A DNA stretch of 38,909 bases from contig NZ_CALMAT010000139.1 of assembly GCF_937859865.1 (NCBI RefSeq), positions 1-38,909 on the forward strand, given 5' to 3'. The notes under the pieces were generated by a model that made no database searches, was not told the origin of the DNA, and worked only from the letters and a program-made list of their open reading frames with translations. Source of the stretch: an uncultured Mucilaginibacter sp. Its GTDB lineage: Bacteria; Bacteroidota; Bacteroidia; Sphingobacteriales; Sphingobacteriaceae. Positions within the stretch are counted from its first letter, which is position 1; every line of letters begins with the position of its first letter. The translations under genes and the position numbers were made by a program. This document shows, one piece after another, positions 15,455 to 22,640 of the stretch.

Positions 15455-17128
15455 ATGAAAATTTTTACCAAAAAAATCCTAACCATCACTTCTTTATGCG
15501 GCTTCAGCTTTGTTTGCGGCGCTTTTATCACCCAAAAATTAGAAAACAGCCCGATTACAGTTGCTGTGGTAAACGAAGCCGAAAAACTAATCGGCCTAAA
15601 TTTTTCCCCGGCTCAGGCAGATTCGATGTTGAATGGTTTAAGCGAACATCGCAAAGCCTACGAAGAATTGCGCAAACTGCATCTTCCAAACAATGTTGTG
15701 CCGGCTTTAAACTTCAACCCAATTCCGGTTGGCTTCGTTTATCCGGATAAAACAGACCAATTTTTACTCGATAAAAGAAGCATGACAACTTTGCCTTCGG
15801 ATAGAAACGAACTGGCTTTTTATACGATCCGGCAGTTGGCAGATTTGATTCGAACCAAAAAAATAACTTCGGTAGAATTGACTAAGTTTTTTTTAGAGCG
15901 GTTGAAAAAGTACGATCCGAAACTTTTGTTTGTGGTAAATTACACTGAAGAACTCGCCTTAAAACAAGCCGCACAAGCCGATGCCGAAATAAAAGCAGGA
16001 CATTATAAAGGTGTTTTGCACGGCATTCCTTTTGGCGTAAAAGATTTGCTGGCCGTAAAAGGTTATAAAACAACCTGGGGATCAGTACCATACAAAAACC
16101 AGCAATTGGAGGTTGATGCAACCGTTGTAAAAAAACTGGAAGCAGCAGGCGCGGTTTTGGTGGCTAAATTAACTTTGGGCGAGCTGGCCAATGGCGATGT
16201 TTGGTTTGGCGGCCGCACCAATAATCCCTGGGATATTACGCGTGGTTCCAGCGGTTCTTCGGCGGGCCCGGCTTCGGCTGTTGCTGCCGGTTGCTTGCCT
16301 TTTGCCATCGGTTCCGAAACGTTGGGTTCTATCGTTTCGCCTTCCACAGAATGCGGTGATACGGGCTTGCGCCCTTCTTTCGGTCGCGTTAGCAAAACCG
16401 GTGCGATGGCTTTAAGCTGGACGATGGACAAGCTCGGTCCGATTGCCAGAAGCGTTGAAGATTGTGCCATCGTTTTTAACGCCATCCAAGGAACTGACCC
16501 GCAGGATTTAAGCACGATTGCTGCGTCTTTTAAATATGATGGCAACCAGAAATCGTTAAAAGGCTGGAAGATTGGTTATGTGAAAGCAGATTTCGACCGC
16601 AACCGTTTCAACAAAACCTCTGATTCATCAACCTTGGTTAAACTAAAAGAATTGGGTGCCGAATTGGTGCTGATAGAATACCCAAAACTGCCTTTTGGTG
16701 CTTTAAGGTTTATTTTGGAAACAGAAGCTGGCGCAGCTTTCCAGGAACTGGTTTTAAACCACCAAGACGATCTGATGGTGCGCCAGGGAAAAGGCGGCTG
16801 GCCAAATATTTTCCGTACCGCGCAGTTTGTTCCGGCGGTTGAATATATCCAGGCTAACCGTGTCCGCACCATGGTGATCCAGGATTGGTACGAAAAATTA
16901 AAAGGCTTGGATATGTACATTACGCCTTCTTTTTCGGGTAACTTAGTGCTCACCAATTTAACCGGAAACCCTTGCGTAGTTTTGCCAAACGGATTTAACA
17001 AACAAGGCCGGCCGGTAAGCATTACTTTTATGGGACAATTATTTGGCGAAGGGAAAATTCTGGAAGCCGCCAAAATTTATCAAGAAGCTACGGATTTCAA
17101 CAAAAAACACCCGACATTAAATTTTTAG
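15455..17128 (+). CDS. Amidase-signature family hydrolase, paralogue 2
   Basis: A 557-residue protein colinear with paralogue 1 over its whole length, including the signal or anchor and the roughly 120-residue N-terminal extension, so the pair arose by tandem duplication. The triad is intact: Lys196, Ser268/269 in G-S-S-G-S-S-A-G-P, nucleophile Ser292 in S-E-T-L-G-S-I. The W to L change beside the nucleophile and changes in V-S-P-S-T-E-C-G suggest a different substrate preference (inference). It keeps the in-frame D-K-R-S-M motif at residues 106-110. Its TAG stop lies inside a diverged KRSI motif. Confidence 0.9.
   Translation: MKIFTKKILTITSLCGFSFVCGAFITQKLENSPITVAVVNEAEKLIGLNFSPAQADSMLNGLSEHRKAYEELRKLHLPNNVVPALNFNPIPVGFVYPDKTDQFLLDKRSMTTLPSDRNELAFYTIRQLADLIRTKKITSVELTKFFLERLKKYDPKLLFVVNYTEELALKQAAQADAEIKAGHYKGVLHGIPFGVKDLLAVKGYKTTWGSVPYKNQQLEVDATVVKKLEAAGAVLVAKLTLGELANGDVWFGGRTNNPWDITRGSSGSSAGPASAVAAGCLPFAIGSETLGSIVSPSTECGDTGLRPSFGRVSKTGAMALSWTMDKLGPIARSVEDCAIVFNAIQGTDPQDLSTIAASFKYDGNQKSLKGWKIGYVKADFDRNRFNKTSDSSTLVKLKELGAELVLIEYPKLPFGALRFILETEAGAAFQELVLNHQDDLMVRQGKGGWPNIFRTAQFVPAVEYIQANRVRTMVIQDWYEKLKGLDMYITPSFSGNLVLTNLTGNPCVVLPNGFNKQGRPVSITFMGQLFGEGKILEAAKIYQEATDFNKKHPTLNF
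15765..15783 (+). repeat. KRSI motif, form A, in frame in amidase 2
   Basis: TACTCGATAAAAGAAGCAT read as D-K-R-S-M, at the position equivalent to the copy in amidase 1. Confidence 0.6.
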
Positions 17129-17143
17129 GGGTAAAAAAAGCAT
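17122..17143 (+). repeat. Diverged KRSI motif carrying the amidase 2 stop codon
   Basis: TTTTTAGGGGTAAAAAAAGC then AT; the TAG at 17126-17128 is the stop of the gene. Confidence 0.5.
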
Positions 17144-17161
17144 TCAAATAAACAGAAGATC

Positions 17162-17680
17162 ATGACAGACGAAAAATACCCGATTGGGAAATACACCGCG
17201 CCGCTTTCTTTTACCGAAGAAGAAATGCAAAAATGGATCGCAGAAATTGCAGCTTTGCCCGGCCAGATGCGCCAGGCTGTGGTTGGTTTAAACTACAAAC
17301 AGTTTGATACGCCTTACCGTTTAGGCGGCTGGACGATCAGGCAAGTAATCCATCATGTGGCCGACAGTCATTCCAACAGTTTAACGCGTTTTAAACTGGC
17401 TTTAACCGAAGATAACCCAACCATTAAACCTTATGCCGAAGCAGATTGGGCTTTGCTGCCCGATTACAAAATGCCGGTTGCACCATCTTTCCAAATGATT
17501 GAAGGGATCCATTACCGCTGGGTAGAACTGATGCAAGCTTTAACCGACGAGCAATGGAGCCGTACGTTCTTTCATCCGGAAACCCAAAAATCGGTTACTT
17601 TAAAAGCTGCTTTGGGCTTGTATGCCTGGCATGGTTTGCATCATTTGGGGCATATAAAGTTGGCGTTGGGGAAGGTGTGA
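17162..17680 (+). CDS. YfiT/BstA-like DinB-fold metal-dependent protein
   Basis: A 172-residue protein of the YfiT branch of the DinB superfamily: it starts with Y-P-I-G-K-Y and has W-T-I-R-Q-V-I-H-H-V-A-D-S-H near residues 57-70 and W-H-G-L-H-H-L-G-H-I near 155-164, which hold the three metal-ligand histidines. YfiT/BstA proteins are Ni- or Zn-binding four-helix bundles; in Firmicutes they transfer bacillithiol to electrophiles. The thiol used here is unknown. It follows amidase 2 by 33 bases and may be co-transcribed. Confidence 0.85.
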   Translation: MTDEKYPIGKYTAPLSFTEEEMQKWIAEIAALPGQMRQAVVGLNYKQFDTPYRLGGWTIRQVIHHVADSHSNSLTRFKLALTEDNPTIKPYAEADWALLPDYKMPVAPSFQMIEGIHYRWVELMQALTDEQWSRTFFHPETQKSVTLKAALGLYAWHGLHHLGHIKLALGKV

Positions 17681-17719
17681 GGAGGATCTTTTGTATTAAA
17701 CTAATTTTAGAAAAAGCTT

Positions 17720-18379
17720 ATGACCTACAACTTTGATGAACATAAACATCGTTATGCAGTTTGGACTGCTGCACGAGCTGTTCAACGATCATTTGCGAAA
17801 ACATCCGATATAAAAAATGCTATAAACTGTACAGGACTAAGGCAATTTAGTGAATCAGATATATCTATTACACAAGACACTTATGATACAAAGCAAAAGG
17901 AATGGTGCAATTTAATAATTGATCATTTTAGTAAACTTGATAAATCTCCAAAAAGCCCTTCCGATCCACCAGAAAAGTACAAGTGCTCTTATGGCCGTGC
18001 ATCAAAAATTATTGCCATCTATTTAAAAACCTCTATTATACTGCCCAGTAAAGGACAAACAAAAAATTGTTCAGTGATTCATCCGCCAATTGATCGTATT
18101 TTACTTGAATGTTTAGCTGATAAAAAGAATATTAAGGAGCTATTAGAAAAGCCTTGGACACAATTCGAGGAAAAAGATTATTGGAGAATAGTAAGGATTA
18201 TCAGAGTAAATGATTTAACTTTCGATTGGACATTGGAAGAATACTGGCATTCAAACCAGAAACCAAAAGGCTGGCCAGAAGCTTTTCAAGAAATGGCAAA
18301 AAACGGTGATGATGAATTGCTAATCCCTGATATTTTTGAAGATGAAGATTTTAGTGATTGGATTTTGAAAGAAGTTTAA
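17720..18379 (+). CDS. Hypothetical protein, possibly accessory or defence-associated
   Basis: A 219-residue soluble protein without signal or membrane segment. I do not recognise a named domain. The N-terminus (H-K-H-R-Y-A-V-W-T-A-A-R-A-V-Q-R) looks like a helix seen in uncharacterised proteins of accessory loci; a middle stretch has C-S-Y-G-R-A-S-K-I-I-A-I-Y-L-K-T, and the C-terminus is very acidic (D-I-F-E-D-E-D-F-S-D-W). It is visibly more AT-rich than the DinB gene before it and adjoins a toxin-antitoxin pair, suggesting later acquisition. Confidence 0.55.
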   Translation: MTYNFDEHKHRYAVWTAARAVQRSFAKTSDIKNAINCTGLRQFSESDISITQDTYDTKQKEWCNLIIDHFSKLDKSPKSPSDPPEKYKCSYGRASKIIAIYLKTSIILPSKGQTKNCSVIHPPIDRILLECLADKKNIKELLEKPWTQFEEKDYWRIVRIIRVNDLTFDWTLEEYWHSNQKPKGWPEAFQEMAKNGDDELLIPDIFEDEDFSDWILKEV

Positions 18380-18403
18380 ATACTTCTTTTATCAACCAAA
18401 ATT
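18380..18403 (-). repeat. KRSI motif, form A
   Basis: ATACTTCTTTTATCAACC then AAAATT, starting one base after the stop of the preceding gene. Confidence 0.6.
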
Positions 18404-18452
18404 TAAAACATAAAAGTTTTTCTTCACTATATTTATAACAAATAACAGAAAA

Positions 18453-18668
18453 ATGGAAACAATGCTGATACAACTAACCAATCATAAAGCAATTGGGTTG
18501 ATACATGAACTGGAGGAGTTGGAATTGATTAAAGTGTTAGAAGAAAGTACTACTGTAAAAAAGAAACTATCTGAAAAATATGCCGGTAAATTACCAGGAA
18601 ACGTTGCGGATGAACTACAAAATTATGTAACACAAAGCCGCAATGAATGGAACAACCACAATATTTAA
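18453..18668 (+). CDS. Antitoxin paired with a PIN toxin
   Basis: A 71-residue protein: a beta-strand start (M-L-I-Q-L-T-N), a helical E-L-E-E-L-E-L-I-K-V-L-E-E segment, and a charged C-terminal tail ending S-R-N-E-W-N-N-H-N-I. It overlaps the following toxin gene by 22 bases. The pattern matches small VapB-like antitoxins, though the DNA-binding fold is not obvious from sequence alone. AT-rich. Confidence 0.65.
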   Translation: METMLIQLTNHKAIGLIHELEELELIKVLEESTTVKKKLSEKYAGKLPGNVADELQNYVTQSRNEWNNHNI

Positions 18669-19039
18669 TTGATACAAATGCAGTTATTGATTATTTAGGT
18701 AGAAAGATGCCGGAAGCTGGCATGGCTTTTTTAGATCAAGTTTTAGATACGGCACCTAAAGTTTCTGTAATTACAAAAATAGAAGTATTAGGCTTCAACG
18801 CACCAGCAAAAGACTATCAATTGCTGAAAAACTTTATGGATGATGTTGCCCTTATTGAGCTAACTGCGGCAATAGTAGAACGTACTATTGCTATCAGGAA
18901 ATTATATAAAACAAAACTTCCGGACGCTATTATTGCAGCAACTGCTTTAGTGCATGACCTAACCTTAATTACAAGGAATACAACAGATTTTAAGAATATT
19001 ACAGGTATAAAACTTCTTGATCCGTATTTGCTTTCATAA
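18647..19039 (+). CDS. PIN-domain ribonuclease toxin (VapC)
   Basis: A 130-residue VapC-type PIN protein. Active-site acids are visible in Y-L-I-D-T-N-A-V-I-D-Y-L, K-I-E-V-L-G-F, K-L-P-D-A-I-I-A-A-T-A and T-R-N-T-T-D-F. It is of a different PIN group from the toxin at 3160. The 22-base overlap with the antitoxin implies coupled translation. It converges with the minus-strand gene ending at 19081. Confidence 0.87.
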   Translation: MEQPQYLIDTNAVIDYLGRKMPEAGMAFLDQVLDTAPKVSVITKIEVLGFNAPAKDYQLLKNFMDDVALIELTAAIVERTIAIRKLYKTKLPDAIIAATALVHDLTLITRNTTDFKNITGIKLLDPYLLS

Positions 19040-19054
19040 TAAATTAAACTTCCC

Positions 19055-19077
19055 ATACTTCTTTTACTACCCCAAAT
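19055..19077 (-). repeat. KRSI motif, form A
   Basis: ATACTTCTTTTACTACCCC then AAAT in the 41-base space between two convergent genes, 15 bases after the toxin stop. Confidence 0.6.
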
Positions 19078-19080
19078 TCC

Positions 19081-19890
19081 TCAAAACAAATTAAAAAAAT
19101 TATACTCCAACCTCACTAAATACATATTCTCAGAATTGCGCGTCATACTATTATACAAAGGTGTGCGGTAAGAAAAATCAACCCGGAAAACACTGTTAAA
19201 AATAAATTGAACGGCAGGCGCAGCATCCAAGTAACTTTGCCGGTAACCGGGATTGGTTTTCCCTAATAATTCCAAATACAAGTTCACGTTGGTTTGGTTG
19301 TAATTAGTGTAATTTTTCGGAAAAAGCAAATAGCCGGAAGATAACGTATAAGCCACCGCATCTTTTGCAAAACCAACCGGAATTGGATTATTTTGATTAT
19401 TTTGATTATCCAATCCACGTAAGTAGCTTACTGAACCTGATATTGCCAGTTTATGCAGCAATTGCGTAAAAACTAATCCGCCTTGCAAACCGGAATTATC
19501 CCCTTCTAAATTAATTTCCTGATTGATAATTGGATTATTAATGGTAGATGCTTTGATAAAAGCCGCGCCGCGAAAATGCCGCTGAACAGAATCAACCGAC
19601 AAAAAACGGTATTTGGCATAAGCGCTAAAACCTTCCAAATGCTGTTTTTGCTGGTAAAAATCGGATACGTAAGCCGAAGTATGTACCATCCAGTTTTTGC
19701 TGGCGCCGTACATTAATTCCACCGTGCTTCGGTTTTTAAAACCAGGGTTAAAATAACCCTGATTTTCTAACCTTATGCCTAAAGAATGCCGTGCCATATT
19801 ACTGGCCGGCTCGGTATTGACATATAATTCCTGCGCAAAAGCAGTAAAGGTTGATGCCAAAAAGCACCAAATCAGAAACAAATATTTCAT
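19081..19890 (-). CDS. Outer membrane beta-barrel protein, unknown ligand
   Basis: A 269-residue protein with a signal peptide (ends T-A-F-A, then Q-E-L). The mature part is made of alternating aromatic/polar strands with G-Y-F and Y-R-F patterns and ends in V-R-L-E-Y-N-F-F-N-L-F, an outer-membrane insertion signal with terminal Phe. It is the last gene of a three-gene run with an HMA protein (12-base gap) and a HYC_CC_PP protein. The context suggests a role in metal transfer or export, but no metal motif is visible here. Confidence 0.7.
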   Translation of the reverse strand: MKYLFLIWCFLASTFTAFAQELYVNTEPASNMARHSLGIRLENQGYFNPGFKNRSTVELMYGASKNWMVHTSAYVSDFYQQKQHLEGFSAYAKYRFLSVDSVQRHFRGAAFIKASTINNPIINQEINLEGDNSGLQGGLVFTQLLHKLAISGSVSYLRGLDNQNNQNNPIPVGFAKDAVAYTLSSGYLLFPKNYTNYNQTNVNLYLELLGKTNPGYRQSYLDAAPAVQFIFNSVFRVDFSYRTPLYNSMTRNSENMYLVRLEYNFFNLF

Positions 19891-19902
19891 TTCCTTTTTG
19901 GC

Positions 19903-20421
19903 TTAAATGGTAACGTGATATACCTTTTGGCCATCCATCGTACCACTTTTATAGCAGGAATAGGCAGTTTGTGCCGCATATTTTTTGTAAGCAGAAGCCG
20001 GAACAAAACCTTTATCAATTACAGTAACCGGCGTAATTCCGTTCAAAGTTTCATCTTTAACATTTAAAAAATGATAAACATTGCCAGCATAATTGAAGTG
20101 ATAATTGTTGTTGATTTTTAAATTATCAAAGTTAAAAGAAGCTGTCAGTTTGTTAATAGAAAAACCGGCATCGGTTACTTTTTTGCTGATCGCATCCAAG
20201 TTAACAGGCGCATCTTTTTTAAAAGTAACCACAAATAAATTGCGGTTTAAATCGGGTTTTACATCGCTGATAAAAGTTAAAGTTCGCAACGATTTTTCGG
20301 TTGCTTTAGAACACATGGAACAAGTTAAACCGCTTACTTGTAAATCGGCTTTAACAAATTGTGCTTTTGCAACTTGAATGGAAATGGCCAGAATGGCCAA
20401 TACTATTTTGAAAGTTTTCAT
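19903..20421 (-). CDS. Periplasmic heavy-metal-associated (HMA) domain protein
   Basis: A 172-residue protein with a signal peptide (about residues 1-20). The HMA fold begins at Q-V-S-G-L-T-C-S-M-C-S-K-A near residue 30; C-x-x-C binds soft metals such as Cu(I). A second half of about 80 residues has Y-H-F-N-Y-A-G-N-V-Y-H-F and a Y-S-C-Y-K pattern of unknown role. It is probably a metal-carrying periplasmic protein working with its two operon partners. Confidence 0.8.
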   Translation of the reverse strand: MKTFKIVLAILAISIQVAKAQFVKADLQVSGLTCSMCSKATEKSLRTLTFISDVKPDLNRNLFVVTFKKDAPVNLDAISKKVTDAGFSINKLTASFNFDNLKINNNYHFNYAGNVYHFLNVKDETLNGITPVTVIDKGFVPASAYKKYAAQTAYSCYKSGTMDGQKVYHVTI

Positions 20422-20507
20422 GGAAAGATTGATCTAAAATTGTAATTTAAAAAACAGTAAACATCAGCCAAAAGCTGCATTTAAATTTTACTAAGATTAC
20501 AATTAGA

Positions 20508-20876
20508 TCAAATCCTAAAAGTACAATTTTGAATAAAAACAGGAACTGGGTTTGGAGGCGGCCCGCGTTCCAAATGTAAATTGGAAAGATGGTTAATAGT
20601 TAATGGTTCTTGGGAAAAAGCAAAACTAAAAACCGGAACAAGCGAGACTAAAAAAGTACCGGTAAAAACAGTATGTGAGGCCTGGTGTGCATCTTTTACC
20701 TTAACTTCTAAGTGCGTTTCTTTACAGCATTTGCTGTCCATGCCACACTTTTTGCTTGGCGCGTCAATTTTAACCGATTCAATAACATTGCCGCAAAAAT
20801 GCAGGTTCAAAGCAAAGCCGGTTGCCGTAACCAAGTACAGCAGCACAACTAAAATTATGCCTGATTTTTTTATCAC
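20508..20876 (-). CDS. HYC_CC_PP family protein (GTG start)
   Basis: A 122-residue protein from GTG 20876. The frame continues upstream to an ATG at 20936, but that region forms the OmpA terminator hairpin and codes no signal peptide, whereas the GTG starts one directly (I-K-K-S-G-I-I-L-V-V-L-L-Y-L-V). The family signature is present: L-H-F-C-G near residue 25, S-K-C-C-K near 48, and G-P-P-P-N-P near 107. It is found in Bacteroidota beside HMA proteins and is likely tied to copper or a related metal. First gene of the metal run. Confidence 0.75.
   Translation of the reverse strand: MIKKSGIILVVLLYLVTATGFALNLHFCGNVIESVKIDAPSKKCGMDSKCCKETHLEVKVKDAHQASHTVFTGTFLVSLVPVFSFAFSQEPLTINHLSNLHLERGPPPNPVPVFIQNCTFRI
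20657..20675 (+). repeat. KRSI motif, form B, inside the HYC_CC_PP gene
   Basis: TACCGGTAAAAACAGTATG, antisense to the gene (read as H-T-V-F-T-G-T). Confidence 0.5.
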
Positions 20877-20926
20877 GATGTAAAGATAACGCAAATGTTT
20901 AATCCATTTATGGATCAAAAGTAAAT

Positions 20927-20962
20927 AAAGAAGCATCCCCGGAAATACAGGGATGCTTCTTT
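20927..20962 (-). terminator. Terminator of the OmpA-like gene built from paired KRSI motif ends
   Basis: AAAGAAGCATCCC (20927-20939) pairs perfectly over 13 bp with GGGATGCTTCTTT (20950-20962), 10-base loop. The full form-A copy continues to 20977. It lies 24 bases past the OmpA stop on the minus strand, and the T run of its 3' side supports termination. Confidence 0.8.
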
Positions 20963-20977
20963 TATCGTATAAAAATT
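20953..20977 (-). repeat. KRSI motif, form A, right arm of the terminator
   Basis: ATGCTTCTTTTATCGTAT then AAAAATT; this arm carries the whole motif, the other arm only the GAAGCAT end. Confidence 0.7.
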
Positions 20978-20985
20978 GGTATTGA

Positions 20986-21663
20986 TTATTGCGCTGATTG
21001 TGCGTCGGCTTTCATTTTATCGTTGGCCACAATTACAATTTCAACCCGGCGGTTTTGCGCGCGTCCGGCATCTGTTGTATTGTCTGCAATCGGGTCGGTT
21101 TCGCCTTTTCCTTGCGTGGTTAAACGCGAACCGGAAACACCATTTGCAACGATGGAGGATTTTACAGCTTCGGCACGGCGGACAGACAAATCCTGGTTAT
21201 AAGTAGCCGAACCAGTATTGTCGGTATAACCAATGATAGAAATATTGGTGTCCGGGTTTTTTTCCATAGAAGCAGCCAGGTTTTGCAGGTTGGTAGTTGC
21301 AGCAGGTTTAAGCGCAGTTTTATTGACATCGAATAAAATGCCCGAATCAAACTTCACAATCAAACCTTCACCTTCCCGAACCACATCTGCGCCTGGCACG
21401 GTTTGCTTGATTTCAGCCGCTTGCCGGTCCATTTTACGGCCAATAAAAGCGCCTGCAGTCCCGCCGATGGCACCGCCGATAATGGCGCCGATCGCCGTGT
21501 TCCCAGCTCTTTTACCAATCAAAGCGCCGATAGTTCCACCTGCGCCTGCGCCAATTGCCGTGCCTTTTTGGGTTTTGGTAAAAGACGAACAGCCCGTGGT
21601 TAATGTTGCAACCATCGCGATGGCCACACTGGTTACGGCTAATTTTCTGGATAAAGTTTTCAT
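20986..21663 (-). CDS. OmpA family lipoprotein with glycine-zipper region
   Basis: I choose ATG 21663 (225 residues); the ATG 12 bases upstream adds M-N-Y-F. A lipoprotein signal ends in L-T-T-G-C (Cys25). Residues about 35-80 form a glycine zipper (G-A-G-A-G-G-T-I-G-A-L-I-G and G-A-I-I-G-G-A-I-G-G). The OmpA peptidoglycan-binding domain follows (about 100-215) with I-I-G-Y-T-D-N-T-G, L-S-x-R-R-A-E-A-V and G-R-A-Q-N-R-R-V-E-I. It anchors the outer membrane to the cell wall and resembles YiaD/YfiB-type proteins. It has its own terminator. Confidence 0.9.
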   Translation of the reverse strand: MKTLSRKLAVTSVAIAMVATLTTGCSSFTKTQKGTAIGAGAGGTIGALIGKRAGNTAIGAIIGGAIGGTAGAFIGRKMDRQAAEIKQTVPGADVVREGEGLIVKFDSGILFDVNKTALKPAATTNLQNLAASMEKNPDTNISIIGYTDNTGSATYNQDLSVRRAEAVKSSIVANGVSGSRLTTQGKGETDPIADNTTDAGRAQNRRVEIVIVANDKMKADAQSAQ

Positions 21664-21733
21664 AAAATAATTCATGTTTTAAAGTTTTGGGTATTTCATC
21701 AACCTGATTTTCTTATTAAAAGTCAATGTTATT

Positions 21734-21760
21734 CCGCATCGTCTTATAAGTTGGATGCGG
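21734..21760. promoter_or_regulatory. Palindrome upstream of the OmpA-like gene
   Basis: CCGCATC and GATGCGG flank a central CTTATAAG, 71 bases before the OmpA start codon on the minus strand. It could be an operator or a leader hairpin; which is not decidable by eye. Confidence 0.35.
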
Positions 21761-21800
21761 TTGTAAAGTTACAAAGGAGATGCCAAAATGGTTTTTAATT

Positions 21801-21808
21801 TATCTTTG
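21801..21808 (+). promoter_or_regulatory. -7 promoter box (TATCTTTG) of the epimerase-like gene
   Basis: A perfect TAnnTTTG ends 5 bases before the ATG at 21813, so the transcript would be leaderless or nearly so. Confidence 0.55.
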
Positions 21809-21812
21809 AAGG

Positions 21813-22640
21813 ATGAACGGTGGCGGTAAAGGTAAAAAAATCGGTATTTTAGGTTGCGGCTGGCTGGGTTTTCCGTTGGCCAAAAATTTAGTGGAAAAAG
21901 GTTGGCAGGTGCATGGCTCTACCACCACACCCCAAAAACTGCAACTTTTGCAGGAAGCGGGCATCAAACCGTTTCTGCTTGCTTTGGATGCAAATTCTGA
22001 TCTTTCCAATTCCACTTTTTTTGATGCTGATGTGCTTTTTATCAACGTTCCGCCATCGCGCAAGTTGGCGCAAAGCGGTTATCTGGACAAGATGAAAACT
22101 TTGCTGGCGGCTATCCAAACTTCGTCCATTAAAAAAGTAATTTTTGTCAGTTCCACTTCGGTTTATGGTGATGTTTGCCGTGAAGTTACCGAAGCAGACG
22201 AGCCGGACAACCCATCCGAATTGCTACAGGCCGAAATGCTGTTTTTATCGGCAAAAAATTTGCAAACCACGGTCATCCGTTTTGGCGGGCTGTTTGGGCC
22301 GGATCGAAATCCGGGCAGGTTTTTTAGGGATAAAAACAGTATTCCAAACGGTTTGGTTCCGGTAAACTTAATCCATTTAAACGATTGTTTGAGTTTGATT
22401 GAAGCCGTTTTAGATCAGCAAAAATTCTTCGGCGTTTACAATGCCGTTGCACCTTCGCATCCAACAAAACAGGAATTTTACGGGAAAGCAATTTTAAGAT
22501 CAGGTTTTGGCGCGCCGGAATTTGTGGCAGAAAAAACAGTATGGAAGATTATCAATGCTGAAAAAATTGTTCAGGATTTAAATTACCGATTTCAATATCC
22601 GGATTTGCTTTCTTGTCTTGACGATTCGGCTGCTTTTTAA
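21813..22640 (+). CDS. NAD(P)-dependent epimerase/dehydratase-like protein (YeeZ type)
   Basis: A 275-residue extended SDR-like protein. The Rossmann motif G-I-L-G-C-G-W-L-G lies at residues 11-19; V-I-F-V-S-S-T-S-V-Y-G-D near 110-121 includes the Ser and Tyr positions of SDR enzymes, though the usual Y-x-x-x-K is weak (E-M-L-F). It resembles the YeeZ/YbjT branch of sugar-nucleotide-epimerase-like proteins of unknown substrate. The in-frame F-R-D-K-N-S-I is encoded by a form-B KRSI motif. It converges with the minus-strand gene with a 4-base overlap of stops. Confidence 0.8.
   Translation: MNGGGKGKKIGILGCGWLGFPLAKNLVEKGWQVHGSTTTPQKLQLLQEAGIKPFLLALDANSDLSNSTFFDADVLFINVPPSRKLAQSGYLDKMKTLLAAIQTSSIKKVIFVSSTSVYGDVCREVTEADEPDNPSELLQAEMLFLSAKNLQTTVIRFGGLFGPDRNPGRFFRDKNSIPNGLVPVNLIHLNDCLSLIEAVLDQQKFFGVYNAVAPSHPTKQEFYGKAILRSGFGAPEFVAEKTVWKIINAEKIVQDLNYRFQYPDLLSCLDDSAAF
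22321..22343 (+). repeat. KRSI motif, form B, in frame in the epimerase-like gene
   Basis: TTTTTAGGGATAAAAACAGT then ATT, read as D-K-N-S-I. Confidence 0.55.

Noticed and set aside
15283-15531. 82-codon minus-strand frame between the amidases
   Set aside because: It contains the T-P-N-P-S-Q-E-G peptide that is a known spurious translation of the palindromic repeat, and overlaps the real start of amidase 2.
17162-17680. DinB genes at 1-327 and 17162-17680 as a duplicated pair
   Set aside because: The two share only fold-level features; the first is of the general DinB type, the second of the YfiT branch.
20877-20936. Upstream ATG (20936) for the HYC_CC_PP gene
   Set aside because: The added residues overlap the OmpA terminator hairpin and separate the signal peptide from the N-terminus; GTG 20876 fits better.
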